A stretch of DNA of 45,597 bases from positions 1-45,597 of the forward strand of contig NZ_RZUF01000019.1 of the NCBI RefSeq assembly GCF_004005375.1, read 5' to 3'. The position numbers and the translations under genes were made by a program. Source of the stretch: Rheinheimera sediminis (GTDB taxonomy: Bacteria > Pseudomonadota > Gammaproteobacteria > Enterobacterales > Alteromonadaceae). The first letter of the stretch is position 1. Each line of letters starts with the position of its first letter. Shown here one piece after another: positions 1 through 6,416 of the stretch. A model generated the notes under the pieces. It was given only the letters and a program-made list of their open reading frames with translations, did no database searches and was not told the origin of the DNA.

Positions 1-844
1 ATAGGTGTTCACTTTGGGGCAGAATACGCACCCAGCGCTCAACAATCAGCACTGCGCCTTCCACCTTGCTTTTGTCCTTCGGTTTGTAGGGCCGTGCAGG
101 CATCACGCTACAGCGGTAATGCCGCGCCAGTGCTTGGTAATCACTGTTGATGGTCGGCTCAAACTTGTCAGCTTTAACCACGGCAGCTTTGAGATTATCC
201 GGCACCAATAAGGTCGGTACCCCGCCTAAAAAGCTCAGGCAACGACTGTTGGCCATCAGCCAGGACTGCTGATCCTGTCCGGCACAGGCTTCGATATAGG
301 TGTAATTGGATGCGCCTAAAGTGGCGACGAAGATGGCGGCTTTGCGGATTTCGCCAGTGCGCGGGTCCACGATAGGCACCGTGGGGCCACAGAAGTCGAT
401 AAAGAGTTTCTCGCCTGCATAATGCTGTTGGCGCATCGAACGGCGCTGTGAGCCTTTCCAGCGGCGGTAATGTTCACAGAATTGGGTGTACCCCAGCGCT
501 GCGTGGCCATGCTCGGCCTGATACTCCTGCCACAATAACTGCTTGGTCAGCTTCGGATCTTTTAACTCCAAATCGATACGTAACCAGTCGGGCAAGACCC
601 GTTTGGTCTGGTAATCGCGACCTGGCAGCAGAGCCTGATCAAGGGTATTTAAGGACACCTCCGGGGCGAGAGGCCATGCAAGGTTGAGGTTATTAAAACG
701 GGCAATTAAATCAGTCACCGTCGAGCGGCCAATGCCCAAAGCAAGGGCAATTTGGCGGTGGGACAGCTGATCGTCAAAACACAGCCGGAACACATCCAGA
801 TAAGTTCTCATATCGGTTCTCATCACTTTCTTTTTGCGTGTCAT
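1..844 (-). CDS. istA: IS21-family transposase IstA, C-terminus outside window
   Basis: This is the transposase of an IS21-family insertion sequence. The frame is open from an ATG at 842-844 to the window edge (281 codons seen), so the 3' end is missing. The N-terminus is a helix-turn-helix region (LSHRQIALALGIGRSTVTDL, about residues 26-45). The integrase core follows, with DDE-type acidic residues visible in LFIDFCG, VPDNLKAAV and KSKVEGAV near the window edge. In IS21 elements istA is followed by the ATPase helper istB, which would lie to the left of this window. The tandem terminal repeats just upstream (845-1049) confirm the family. The element looks recently inserted because the frame is intact and the end is sharp. 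Family assignment is secure; whether the element is complete cannot be seen. Confidence 0.9.
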   Translation of the reverse strand, partial: MTRKKKVMRTDMRTYLDVFRLCFDDQLSHRQIALALGIGRSTVTDLIARFNNLNLAWPLAPEVSLNTLDQALLPGRDYQTKRVLPDWLRIDLELKDPKLTKQLLWQEYQAEHGHAALGYTQFCEHYRRWKGSQRRSMRQQHYAGEKLFIDFCGPTVPIVDPRTGEIRKAAIFVATLGASNYTYIEACAGQDQQSWLMANSRCLSFLGGVPTLLVPDNLKAAVVKADKFEPTINSDYQALARHYRCSVMPARPYKPKDKSKVEGAVLIVERWVRILPQSEHL

Positions 845-1049
845 ACAAACTCCGGCCAACAGGGAAACCCCAGTTATGCCGCAGCACCTGAAACGAAGAA
901 AGAAAAAGATGGCCGGATGACACCGAAACAGGTGGCCGGACTATGCCGAAACGACTGACCGGCTCACACCGAAATAGGTGGCCGGACGATACCGAAATGA
1001 CTGGCCGGTTCACACCGAAATGAGTGGCCGGACGACCCCGAAATTCGCA
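845..1049 (-). mobile_element. IS21-family terminal region with tandem repeats
   Basis: Read on the minus strand, the element ends with TGCGAATTTCGGGG and then carries six imperfect direct repeats of about 23 bp. Each contains a TTTCGGTGT-like block and a TCCGGCCAC-like block. The boundary is set at 1049 because IS21 elements begin with TG and because the DUF2971 reading frame changes character exactly there. Multiple subterminal repeats bound by the transposase are typical of IS21-family ends. The other end and the target duplication lie outside the window. Confidence 0.8.
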
Positions 1050-1701
1050 TGACATCGTGGTCAGCGTTAATACCTAACAAAATTAGTTTAATTTCATTTA
1101 CATTTAAGGTATCCAGACAGCAGCCATTTGTATTCGCTACCTGTTCAAGCTTTTCAGGTAACATTGCATGTCGGATTTCTTTTTCGTATGACCAACACGA
1201 ATGTTTTGAATACAACATTTGGATATGAGAGGCAGTTTTCAGTTGAGTAAAATCAAGGCATTGGATGGCGTTCGAATATCTAACTGAATGTGAGCTTTTC
1301 ACTCTGTCTGACTCACCATTTAAGACAATACAAATTCCTTTATGGCTATTTGCGTAATGCGCCCACATTAGTAGCGAAGTATTTTCAGTAGTTATGCGTA
1401 AAGGATTAACTTCACTAAAACATGTGAATCTCACCTTACTTAATATGTCATCAACATTAAGTGAAAATTTTTGCATATGATTCACATCAATCGCACATTT
1501 TTCAATTATGATTGGTAGCGTTGGGCCTAAATTCAAAGACATATTAAAGTTGATTTCAGGTTCGTCACCAGTAATGTGCGAAACAAACTCTAATGGGTCA
1601 TTGAAGTTTTTAGCCGTATTGTAAGTTATTTTTAGATTTTTGAAGAAATTTCGTTCATCGCATTTCGTATCGATGGACATATATTTATACACATAAGTCA
1701 A
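964..1701 (-). pseudogene. DUF2971-family protein, 3' end replaced by IS21 insertion
   Basis: The first ~217 residues belong to a DUF2971-type protein. Visible family features are an N-terminal YKYMS start, NDPLEFVSH (about residues 34-42), the LMWAHYANSHKGICI segment, and WSYEKEIR. At 1049 the frame runs into the insertion sequence and adds 28 residues encoded by IS terminal repeats before stopping at 964. The native C-terminus is therefore lost, although most of the domain remains. DUF2971 has no settled biochemical role; relatives often sit near defence or mobile loci, which fits a cassette array. The start at 1701 follows closely after a possible attC end (1711-1864). Function of the truncated form is unknown and probably impaired. 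Confidence 0.7.
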
Positions 1702-1710
1702 AATTATATC

Positions 1711-1864
1711 CTCTAACAGGCGCCAACAAAGGTACGCTCACTATAGGGACGAATTGTTTGCACATTTTTAATTACTTTAGATATTTAAGAACTATGCTTA
1801 GCTTAAAAATTGCTGGAAACGTTAATAAATTCAAGAGAAGCGTCAATTAAATAATATGTTATAC
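1711..1864 (-). other. possible degenerate attC site
   Basis: Outer boxes resemble attC core sites: CTCTAAC at 1711-1717 and GTTATAC at 1858-1864. They lie between the stop of the upstream cassette gene and the start of the DUF2971 gene. The spacing (154 bp) is long for an attC, and the inner arms pair less clearly than in the other sites. The call rests mainly on position in the array. Confidence 0.35.
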
Positions 1865-1886
1865 AACAGGGTATTTAGCATGTTTT

Positions 1887-2603
1887 CTACAGTTGAACTA
1901 CGACCTTTGAGCCCGTGTCATTCATTACAAATGAGATAGAATTGGTAGATTGATCGTAAGAAAGCTTAGTTTCATCTTCATACCTCCAGCGTCCCCACTC
2001 TTGGGTATCACTCATCCACGCAGCCCAAGCAATAGAAGAATTAGACATATCGCAAACATAGCTCCATCTTGTATTATCGGCGTTTCGGGTATACCTAACA
2101 TAGGTTAATCCATCTTGATTTTTGTAATTCTCGATAATACTTGTTGGTTTACCAAATATCTCTCCAATGTAAGCTTTACACACTTTTGCCATTTCATTTT
2201 GGGAAAGTGTTTTAGAATTATCTGATGAGTTATCTCCCCCAAACAAGATGGAAAAGATTGCTATCACACCAAAAACTGCACCAATTATGGTTAACCCTGA
2301 TATCTTGTCTTTAACTTCAAAAGGGGCAGGAGTCAGCCGAGAGTGCTTTATATATTTCAGGAAGGCGTCGGTATCACATTTAAGAGTTAAGAAGTTTTGA
2401 CTTGAGAATTTTATGTAAAATACCGTGTAGTATTTGTCGGTGTCTACCGAGGTAATACTTGAGGCAGAGTTCAAATTTATCGACTTTATTTTTAAGATAG
2501 AGTCACTGCAAAATAGAATTTCAGGCCCTTCCAAAGATACAAAATTTACTTCTTTTGGTATCTCAATAATATTCGTATCTATTACTTCAGCTTTTATAGC
2601 CAT
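1887..2603 (-). CDS. cassette-encoded membrane protein of unknown function
   Basis: This 238-residue protein is not recognised. An N-terminal soluble part of about 100 residues, rich in beta-like alternation, is followed by one hydrophobic segment (about residues 104-122, GLTIIGAVFGVIAIFSILFG). After a short Ser/Asn-rich linker comes a C-terminal domain of about 110 residues with many aromatic positions (VRYTRNADNTRWSYVCD, EWGRWRYEDETK). The likely topology is a single-pass inner-membrane protein with domains on both sides. It is AT-rich and flanked by attC-like sequences, so it is probably one integron cassette. No promoter is evident. No function should be assigned. Confidence 0.7.
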   Translation of the reverse strand: MAIKAEVIDTNIIEIPKEVNFVSLEGPEILFCSDSILKIKSINLNSASSITSVDTDKYYTVFYIKFSSQNFLTLKCDTDAFLKYIKHSRLTPAPFEVKDKISGLTIIGAVFGVIAIFSILFGGDNSSDNSKTLSQNEMAKVCKAYIGEIFGKPTSIIENYKNQDGLTYVRYTRNADNTRWSYVCDMSNSSIAWAAWMSDTQEWGRWRYEDETKLSYDQSTNSISFVMNDTGSKVVVQL

Positions 2604-2619
2604 AGCGAAAAAGTCCTTC

Positions 2620-2956
2620 TGTTAACACAAATCCTAAATGTTTTATAGCATGGACCACTGGCAAACGTAAATAGGAGGCGCGGAGGGTCAAGTCTTGCCC
2701 TGTGCCCCGTCAAATCATAACCAAACAAAAATGTTCATAAAATCAAAAAACAATAGAAAAACATCACCAATTCATTCACAACTAATGATGTGCCCCCCCT
2801 AAAACATCGGGGCACTGGGCAAGACTTGACCCCAAGCTTTTCGTGCGCGAGGCCAGTTGCTCGATCAAAACCGGCTCTTCAGCAACGATCAGGCAAACTC
2901 ACCGAGAGAACGCAAGCCATGCTTTTTGTGTACCTGCCATTATTTGATTGTTAGCT
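2620..2956 (-). other. attC site interrupted by MITE-like element
   Basis: The outer boxes are TGTTAAC (2620-2626) and GTTAGCT (2950-2956). The inner arms pair through AGCATGG (near 2647-2653) and CCATGCT (near 2919-2925). The 161 bp MITE-like repeat at 2680-2840 sits in what would be the variable loop. Without it the site would be about 176 bp, which is long. The right box overlaps the end of the upstream cassette gene, as in other sites of this array. Confidence 0.5.
2680..2840 (+). mobile_element. MITE-like element, copy 1
   Basis: This 161 bp sequence recurs at 4626-4788 with roughly 95% identity. It begins and ends with inverted arms: GGGTCAAGTCTTGCCC on the left and its near-complement GGGCAAGACTTGACCC on the right. 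The arms extend inward as TGTGCCCCG and CGGGGCAC. The interior is AT-rich and has no convincing ORF. Size, terminal inverted repeats and lack of coding capacity fit a non-autonomous miniature element. No transposase that would move it is present, so the mobilising family is unknown. Confidence 0.7.
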
Positions 2957-3428
2957 GTACAATTTTTATAATTCCGTTTTTTTTAGCTATTGGTAAGTAA
3001 CTAATTTCGAGGCAGCTGCCATTTTTCATAACTTTACCAGAAAACTCTTTTTCATAGAAAAATGGTGTTCTTTCGTAATTGTTGTAGGAAAACTCAATCC
3101 CTTCTATTTCAAATGTTGCTGTGTTTCCCTTAATCTTGTCTAGCCTGTAGTTTTGAATGCAGCCTGATACAACTGAAAATTTACCCGTATCGATCAGTCC
3201 TTTAATATAGATGTGTTGTTGATATGTTGAGTACGTTCCAAACAGTGCAATAGAAATCAACAAACCAAAAATTATTAAAAGCCAATTACGAGAAATCTTA
3301 ATAAAACTCGTTGCAATATCAGAAACGGCAGGAAACTTGGCCAAGATAGCAAACGAAAATAAAACGGGGAGCGCCCACAAAAAGTAGTCAGCGTCGGGTT
3401 CTATATTAATTTCAAAATAAGGACTCAA
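2940..3428 (-). CDS. cassette-encoded two-pass membrane protein of unknown function
   Basis: This 162-residue protein has two hydrophobic segments (about residues 15-31, YFLWALPVLFSFAILAK, and 49-66, WLLIIFGLLISIALFG). A C-terminal domain of about 95 residues follows that looks beta-rich (FSVVSGCIQNYRLDKIKGNT, YNNYERTPFFYEKEFSG). This suggests a membrane-anchored domain exposed to the periplasm or cytoplasm. The gene sits between two attC sites, and its stop codon region runs into the box at 2950-2956. It belongs to the cassette array by position and orientation. No family was recognised. Confidence 0.7.
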   Translation of the reverse strand: MSPYFEINIEPDADYFLWALPVLFSFAILAKFPAVSDIATSFIKISRNWLLIIFGLLISIALFGTYSTYQQHIYIKGLIDTGKFSVVSGCIQNYRLDKIKGNTATFEIEGIEFSYNNYERTPFFYEKEFSGKVMKNGSCLEISYLPIAKKNGIIKIVQLTIK

Positions 3429-3442
3429 ATTTTACCTCGTCC

Positions 3443-3534
3443 AGCTAACTACCAAATTTAGCGCGGAAAGCCGCACAGCGGATTGACGTCGCAGCAAGCA
3501 TTTTTTTGCTGGCGATAAAATTTGTTTGTTAGCA
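3443..3534 (-). other. integron attC site
   Basis: The site is bounded by AGCTAAC (3443-3449) and GTTAGCA (3528-3534), which are nearly complementary outer boxes. Matching inner blocks such as CAAATTT and AAATTTG are present, and an internal hairpin region contains TTTTTTTGCTGGCGA. Length is 92 bp. It starts just after the stop codon of the upstream cassette gene (3541-3891) and ends about 15 bp before the next start, as expected in a cassette array. Confidence 0.65.
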
Positions 3535-3540
3535 TTTAAT

Positions 3541-3891
3541 TTATTCAGTATCCAACTTTGGAAGTAACATTGTTTGTTGTAGCTCCATAAACTTAGCTTT
3601 TGTATATGGCCCAAAAACAAATTCTGAGGCCTCAGCAAATTGATGATCCTTGGTCTTATCAATGTAATAAAAACCACAAGAGTCGTCAGGGCACGCATAC
3701 ATAGAGATGTACTTTTCGTTAGCCTCCATTTTCCTTGGGCTTTCTATCCGCCGGATATATGCCCCTTCACCCAAGCTATAACCCAAGCTCTTTTCCCCAT
3801 CAATCCAGTAAACCTCGTATGGCCCATCACTCCATGATGGCCAAAGACTGAAAATAATTATGCAAGATACCAAAATGACGAAATACTTCAC
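3541..3891 (-). CDS. cassette-encoded small secreted protein of unknown function
   Basis: This 116-residue protein has a hydrophobic N-terminus (MKYFVILVSCIIIFSLW), probably a signal peptide or signal anchor. The remaining ~95 residues contain three cysteines, including the pair in ACPDDSCGFYYI. A disulfide-stabilised periplasmic domain is plausible but unproven. It lies between the attC sites at 3443-3534 and 3906-3983. No family was recognised and no enzyme motif is visible. Confidence 0.65.
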   Translation of the reverse strand: MKYFVILVSCIIIFSLWPSWSDGPYEVYWIDGEKSLGYSLGEGAYIRRIESPRKMEANEKYISMYACPDDSCGFYYIDKTKDHQFAEASEFVFGPYTKAKFMELQQTMLLPKLDTE

Positions 3892-3905
3892 GAAGCACCT
3901 TATCC

Positions 3906-3983
3906 AGCTAACGCCCCGCGCATACGCGCGAACTTGTGAGCGTCGCTGGGGCCGCAGGCCACGAATGAAGAGGATTGTTAGCT
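3906..3983 (-). other. integron attC site
   Basis: The outer boxes AGCTAAC (3906-3912) and GTTAGCT (3977-3983) are perfectly complementary. The 78 bp between them is GC-rich and holds the hairpins GCGCATACGCGC and GGGGCCGCAGGCC, so it can fold into the usual attC hairpin. The stop codon of the upstream toxin gene lies inside the right-hand box, a common arrangement at the end of integron cassettes. Confidence 0.8.
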
Positions 3984-4280
3984 GTGTCCAAGCATGAATG
4001 CACGAAGCTGTCGCTCCTCTCGCATGACAAAGAGGACCAAAACCCGCTGCTCATCCTCACGATAAAAAATTCGACAAGGTGGAACCACTAGCTCCCTGTA
4101 TACCGAATCTGGGAGCTCAGGAGGAATCCGCCCGGATTTGGGGAAACTCTCCAAACGTTCTGTCTTATCGAAAACAGCCTTCACGAGATCGCTTGCAGCA
4201 GCAGGATTGTCCAAAGCAATATACTCCGCAATGGCATCCAGTTCTTGGAGGGCTGGCTCTGTCCAGATTACTTCAGCCAT
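3978..4280 (-). CDS. RelE/ParE-family toxin
   Basis: This 100-residue protein matches the ParE/RelE toxin family in length and pattern. It has an N-terminal WTEPALQELDAIAEYIA helix, the central FPKSGRIPPEL segment with the following YRELVVPPCRIFYR strands, and a C-terminal LRAFMLGHS. Family members act as gyrase poisons or ribosome-dependent RNases; this sequence looks closer to ParE, but the target cannot be read from sequence. The start overlaps the 3' end of the antitoxin gene by 13 bases, showing translational coupling. The TAA stop falls within the attC box at 3977-3983. Toxin-antitoxin cassettes are known to stabilise integron arrays, which fits its place here. Confidence 0.85.
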   Translation of the reverse strand: MAEVIWTEPALQELDAIAEYIALDNPAAASDLVKAVFDKTERLESFPKSGRIPPELPDSVYRELVVPPCRIFYREDEQRVLVLFVMREERQLRAFMLGHS

Positions 4281-4525
4281 TTACTCATTTTCTCTTTGGC
4301 CTCACTTTGGCTATACGTTCTTCCCTCAAGTACAGCACGCTCTCCCCGAGAGAGCCCCTCAAGCAGCTCAAGCCGACGCTGCATGAATTCATAGTGCTGC
4401 ACATCAACAAGGTATGCAGATGGCTGGCCATGCTCCGTAATCAATACGGGCTCTTTCGACAAGTGCAGATCTGCCAGAATCTTTGTAGCTTGGCGCTTTA
4501 GATTCGTAACTAGCTCAACTTTCAT
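4268..4525 (-). CDS. Phd/YefM-family antitoxin
   Basis: This 85-residue protein is the partner of the ParE-like toxin. The N-terminal half is the DNA-binding Phd/YefM fold (MKVELVTNLKRQATKILADL, then EPVLITEHGQPSAYLVDV). The C-terminal half is the toxin-binding tail (RTYSQSEAKEKMSKWLK). The ATG at 4523-4525 was chosen over a TTG 24 bases upstream because it is preceded by AGGAAAGGG at good spacing and matches the family start. A perfect palindrome 22 bp upstream is the likely operator for autoregulation. Antitoxin and toxin form one two-gene cassette. Confidence 0.85.
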   Translation of the reverse strand: MKVELVTNLKRQATKILADLHLSKEPVLITEHGQPSAYLVDVQHYEFMQRRLELLEGLSRGERAVLEGRTYSQSEAKEKMSKWLK

Positions 4526-4546
4526 AATTTCACCCTTTCCTAAATC

Positions 4547-4572
4547 CAAAGTGACACTATAGTGTCACTTTG
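4547..4572. promoter_or_regulatory. palindromic operator of toxin-antitoxin cassette
   Basis: A perfect 26 bp palindrome centred between 4559 and 4560, with half-site CAAAGTGACACTA. It lies 22 bp upstream of the antitoxin ATG. Phd/YefM-type antitoxins bind palindromes at their own promoter, so this is the likely autoregulatory operator. The binding itself is inferred. Confidence 0.7.
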
Positions 4573-4588
4573 CAAGTAAGGCAATCCC

Positions 4589-4881
4589 TGCTAACGCCCG
4601 CCACACCGGATCAGGCGCAGAGTATGCGGAGGGTCAAGTCTTGCCCTGTGCCCCGTCAAATCATAACCTAACAAAAATGTTCATAAAATCAAAAAACAAT
4701 GGAAAAACATCACCAACTCATTCACAACTAATGATATGCCCACCCCCTAAAACATCGGGGCACGGGGCAAGACTTGACCCCAAGCTTTGGAATACTTTTG
4801 CGAAGCAAAACCACAAAAGCGCAACTTACAAACTGTCCAGTGGAGGCGAAGCCGGAACGATGCTGCAACGCCTTGTTAGGC
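4589..4881 (-). other. attC site split by MITE-like element, possibly chimeric
   Basis: The outer boxes are TGCTAAC (4589-4595) and GTTAGGC (4875-4881). The right half, with CCAGTGGAGGCGAAGCCGG and CTGCAACGCC, closely resembles the right half of the attC at 5403-5483. The left half, with GCCCGCCACACCGG, does not pair well with it. The 163 bp MITE-like repeat at 4626-4788 lies between the halves. The simplest readings are a MITE insertion into an attC or a join of halves from two different sites. Confidence 0.6.
4626..4788 (+). mobile_element. MITE-like element, copy 2
   Basis: This second copy of the element at 2680-2840 is in the same orientation, with a handful of substitutions and a two-base indel near 4740. 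The inverted arms GTCAAGTCTTGCCC and GGGCAAGACTTGAC are intact, as are the flanking GCGGAGGG on the left and CCCCAAGCTTT on the right. Like copy 1 it lies inside an attC site, here between the antitoxin operator and the next cassette gene. Confidence 0.7.
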
Positions 4882-4887
4882 TTTTTT

Positions 4888-5376
4888 TTAATAGCCTTCT
4901 GCTACGATTTTAAGCTGATTTCCGCCAATTGTGGAGTCAAAACCAAGATCAATATAAATAAATGAGCCTCGCTCATCGTCCCCATAATCAAAAGAGACTG
5001 ACATAGCTCCAATTTCCATATTCTTTGAAAATTTAGTGCCTGGAGATAGGCAAGCTAAAACTCTTTTGAGATTTAGATGTGGGAACTCAGTAGAAGATGA
5101 GCGCATAAGAATGTCACATACTTTCTCAGCAGGCTCGTACTCGTGGAAATTGCACCTTTTTTCATACAACACTATTTCCTCTTCCTTGCCTATTGACTCC
5201 TTCTCCTTCTTAAAGCCGCCACCCCAAGATGTTTGAAGTTCAAGGCTTTGTGAAGTATCAGCTGCTACCGATTGAACAAAGGCTTTAAGCGAGCCACAAA
5301 GTTTGTCATCTTCGGAGATGGCGTCCGATGACATTAATATGATTGCCAAAGATATAAGCGCTGATATTTTTTTCAT
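4888..5376 (-). CDS. cassette-encoded secreted protein of unknown function
   Basis: This 162-residue protein starts with a clear Sec signal peptide (MKKISALISLAIILMSSDAIS, cleavage near residue 21). The mature part has four cysteines (KLCGSLK, KRCNFHEYEP, EKVCDILM, VLACLSPG), consistent with a disulfide-bonded periplasmic or secreted protein. The pattern of a conserved core followed by an acidic turn (FDYGDDERGSFIYIDLGF) hints at a compact alpha/beta domain. Its ends lie in attC sites on both sides, so it is a typical single-gene cassette. The family was not recognised, and its substrate or partner is unknown. Confidence 0.7.
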   Translation of the reverse strand: MKKISALISLAIILMSSDAISEDDKLCGSLKAFVQSVAADTSQSLELQTSWGGGFKKEKESIGKEEEIVLYEKRCNFHEYEPAEKVCDILMRSSSTEFPHLNLKRVLACLSPGTKFSKNMEIGAMSVSFDYGDDERGSFIYIDLGFDSTIGGNQLKIVAEGY

Positions 5377-5402
5377 ATTAATTTTATCTTAGTCCATGCG
5401 TA

Positions 5403-5483
5403 GCCTAACGCTCGGCTCATCGGCGAGCGTAGCGAGTCCGGTGGAGGCCGCAGGCCGGAACGAAATGCAGCCGCTTGTTAGAT
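5403..5483 (-). other. integron attC site
   Basis: The boxes GCCTAAC (5403-5409) and GTTAGAT (5477-5483) fit the RYYYAAC and GTTRRRY consensus exactly. Inner arms GCTCGGCT and AGCCGC pair with one unpaired base, as canonical attC sites do. Two internal hairpins are present (GGCGAGCGTAGCGAGTCC; GGCCGCAGGCC). Length is 81 bp. This is the best-formed attC in the window together with 6351-6416. Confidence 0.85.
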
Positions 5484-5486
5484 GAT

Positions 5487-6332
5487 TTAATGTTCAATAA
5501 GATCTTCCCAACATGCAATAGTGACTGTTTTGGGTAATATCACTTCTTCTAGGAAACGTTCGTAAAAGCGTTCTCCTTCTTGTTCTCTTGGAAGCACTAT
5601 AATTGCGATGTCTTCAATGGCGAATGAATAATTTTTTGTGCTCCGCCATTCGCGCTCACAGTATATCGAATCGAATTCGGTTATATCGAATGTTTTTATG
5701 TACGCTAAAAAATTCTGAAAGCTTTCATCTATTTTTTCTTGAGCACTCTCAATCCAATCAAGCTCAGAAATGACGCTAGATGTATCTACGGAATCATCTA
5801 GGTCATTATCGTCGATAATCTTGTCAATCTCGTCTTGAACTGACTCAGTTTCGCTTATTGCACCGTAAGGATGGACGTCATCAACTGCTGAGTACCCCTG
5901 ATAGATGCTATTGAGTAAAGCTGTATCTTCAAGGGTATACATAACGGGATTAAAGCCAGATTTGACAATTGAATCTCTGTGAAATCCAATCGCAATTTTT
6001 CCATATCTATTCGAATGGTAATCAATATGCTGAAGAGGAATGTCGGCCACACAACATACCGGCTTTGATTTAACAGTAACAGGATGATTTTTCAAAATAT
6101 GGATTTCTTTTGTTTCAAAATCAAACTGCCTTTTTTCAGGCACGATTACCTTAACTATTTCACGGTACCGGCCTACTCTTAGCTCCTGAGACCCCAAAAT
6201 AGCTTTAAGCGCTTCGTATCCGTTTATCGCGGGCTTAAGCTCTTTAAGCTGCTTGTTGGCAGCATCGTCCCATATAGGGCCGCCAGTAAAATGCCAAAGT
6301 ATTTTCGATACTGTTCCTGGTCTAGATGCCAT
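5487..6332 (-). CDS. AbiGi-like abortive infection protein
   Basis: This 281-residue protein resembles the AbiGi family, annotated as the antitoxin half of the type IV AbiG abortive-infection system. Supporting segments are ILWHFTGGP near the N-terminus, VCCVADIPLQHIDYHSNRYG (about 92-111), the following KIAIGFHRDSIVKSGFNPVMY, and CEREWRST near residue 227. An acidic insert (DEIDKIIDDNDLDDSVD) is unusual. The layout of an aromatic start, a Cys/Asp-Ile-Pro block, a YG.IGF block and a late EWR motif is also seen in DUF2971 proteins such as the one at 964-1701. No AbiGii-like toxin partner lies beside it, so it may act alone or differently. Family level is likely; role in phage defence is inferred. 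Confidence 0.65.
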   Translation of the reverse strand: MASRPGTVSKILWHFTGGPIWDDAANKQLKELKPAINGYEALKAILGSQELRVGRYREIVKVIVPEKRQFDFETKEIHILKNHPVTVKSKPVCCVADIPLQHIDYHSNRYGKIAIGFHRDSIVKSGFNPVMYTLEDTALLNSIYQGYSAVDDVHPYGAISETESVQDEIDKIIDDNDLDDSVDTSSVISELDWIESAQEKIDESFQNFLAYIKTFDITEFDSIYCEREWRSTKNYSFAIEDIAIIVLPREQEGERFYERFLEEVILPKTVTIACWEDLIEH

Positions 6333-6350
6333 GCCTGTCTGTCCCTTATC

Positions 6351-6416
6351 ATCTAACGTCGCAAACAGCGGTGAGGAGCACGCAGTGCGACGATCCGCTG
6401 CTTTGCCTTGTTAAGC
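6351..6416 (-). other. integron attC site
   Basis: The boxes ATCTAAC (6351-6357) and GTTAAGC (6410-6416) fit the attC consensus. The arms GCAAACAGCGG and CCGCTGCTTTGC pair with one extra base, and a small hairpin GCACGCAGTGC fills the loop. Length is 66 bp. The TAA stop of the upstream cassette gene is inside the right box. Confidence 0.85.

Noticed and set aside
4641-4913. 90-codon plus-strand ORF
   Set aside because: It lies across the MITE-like element and an attC half-site and has no conserved content.
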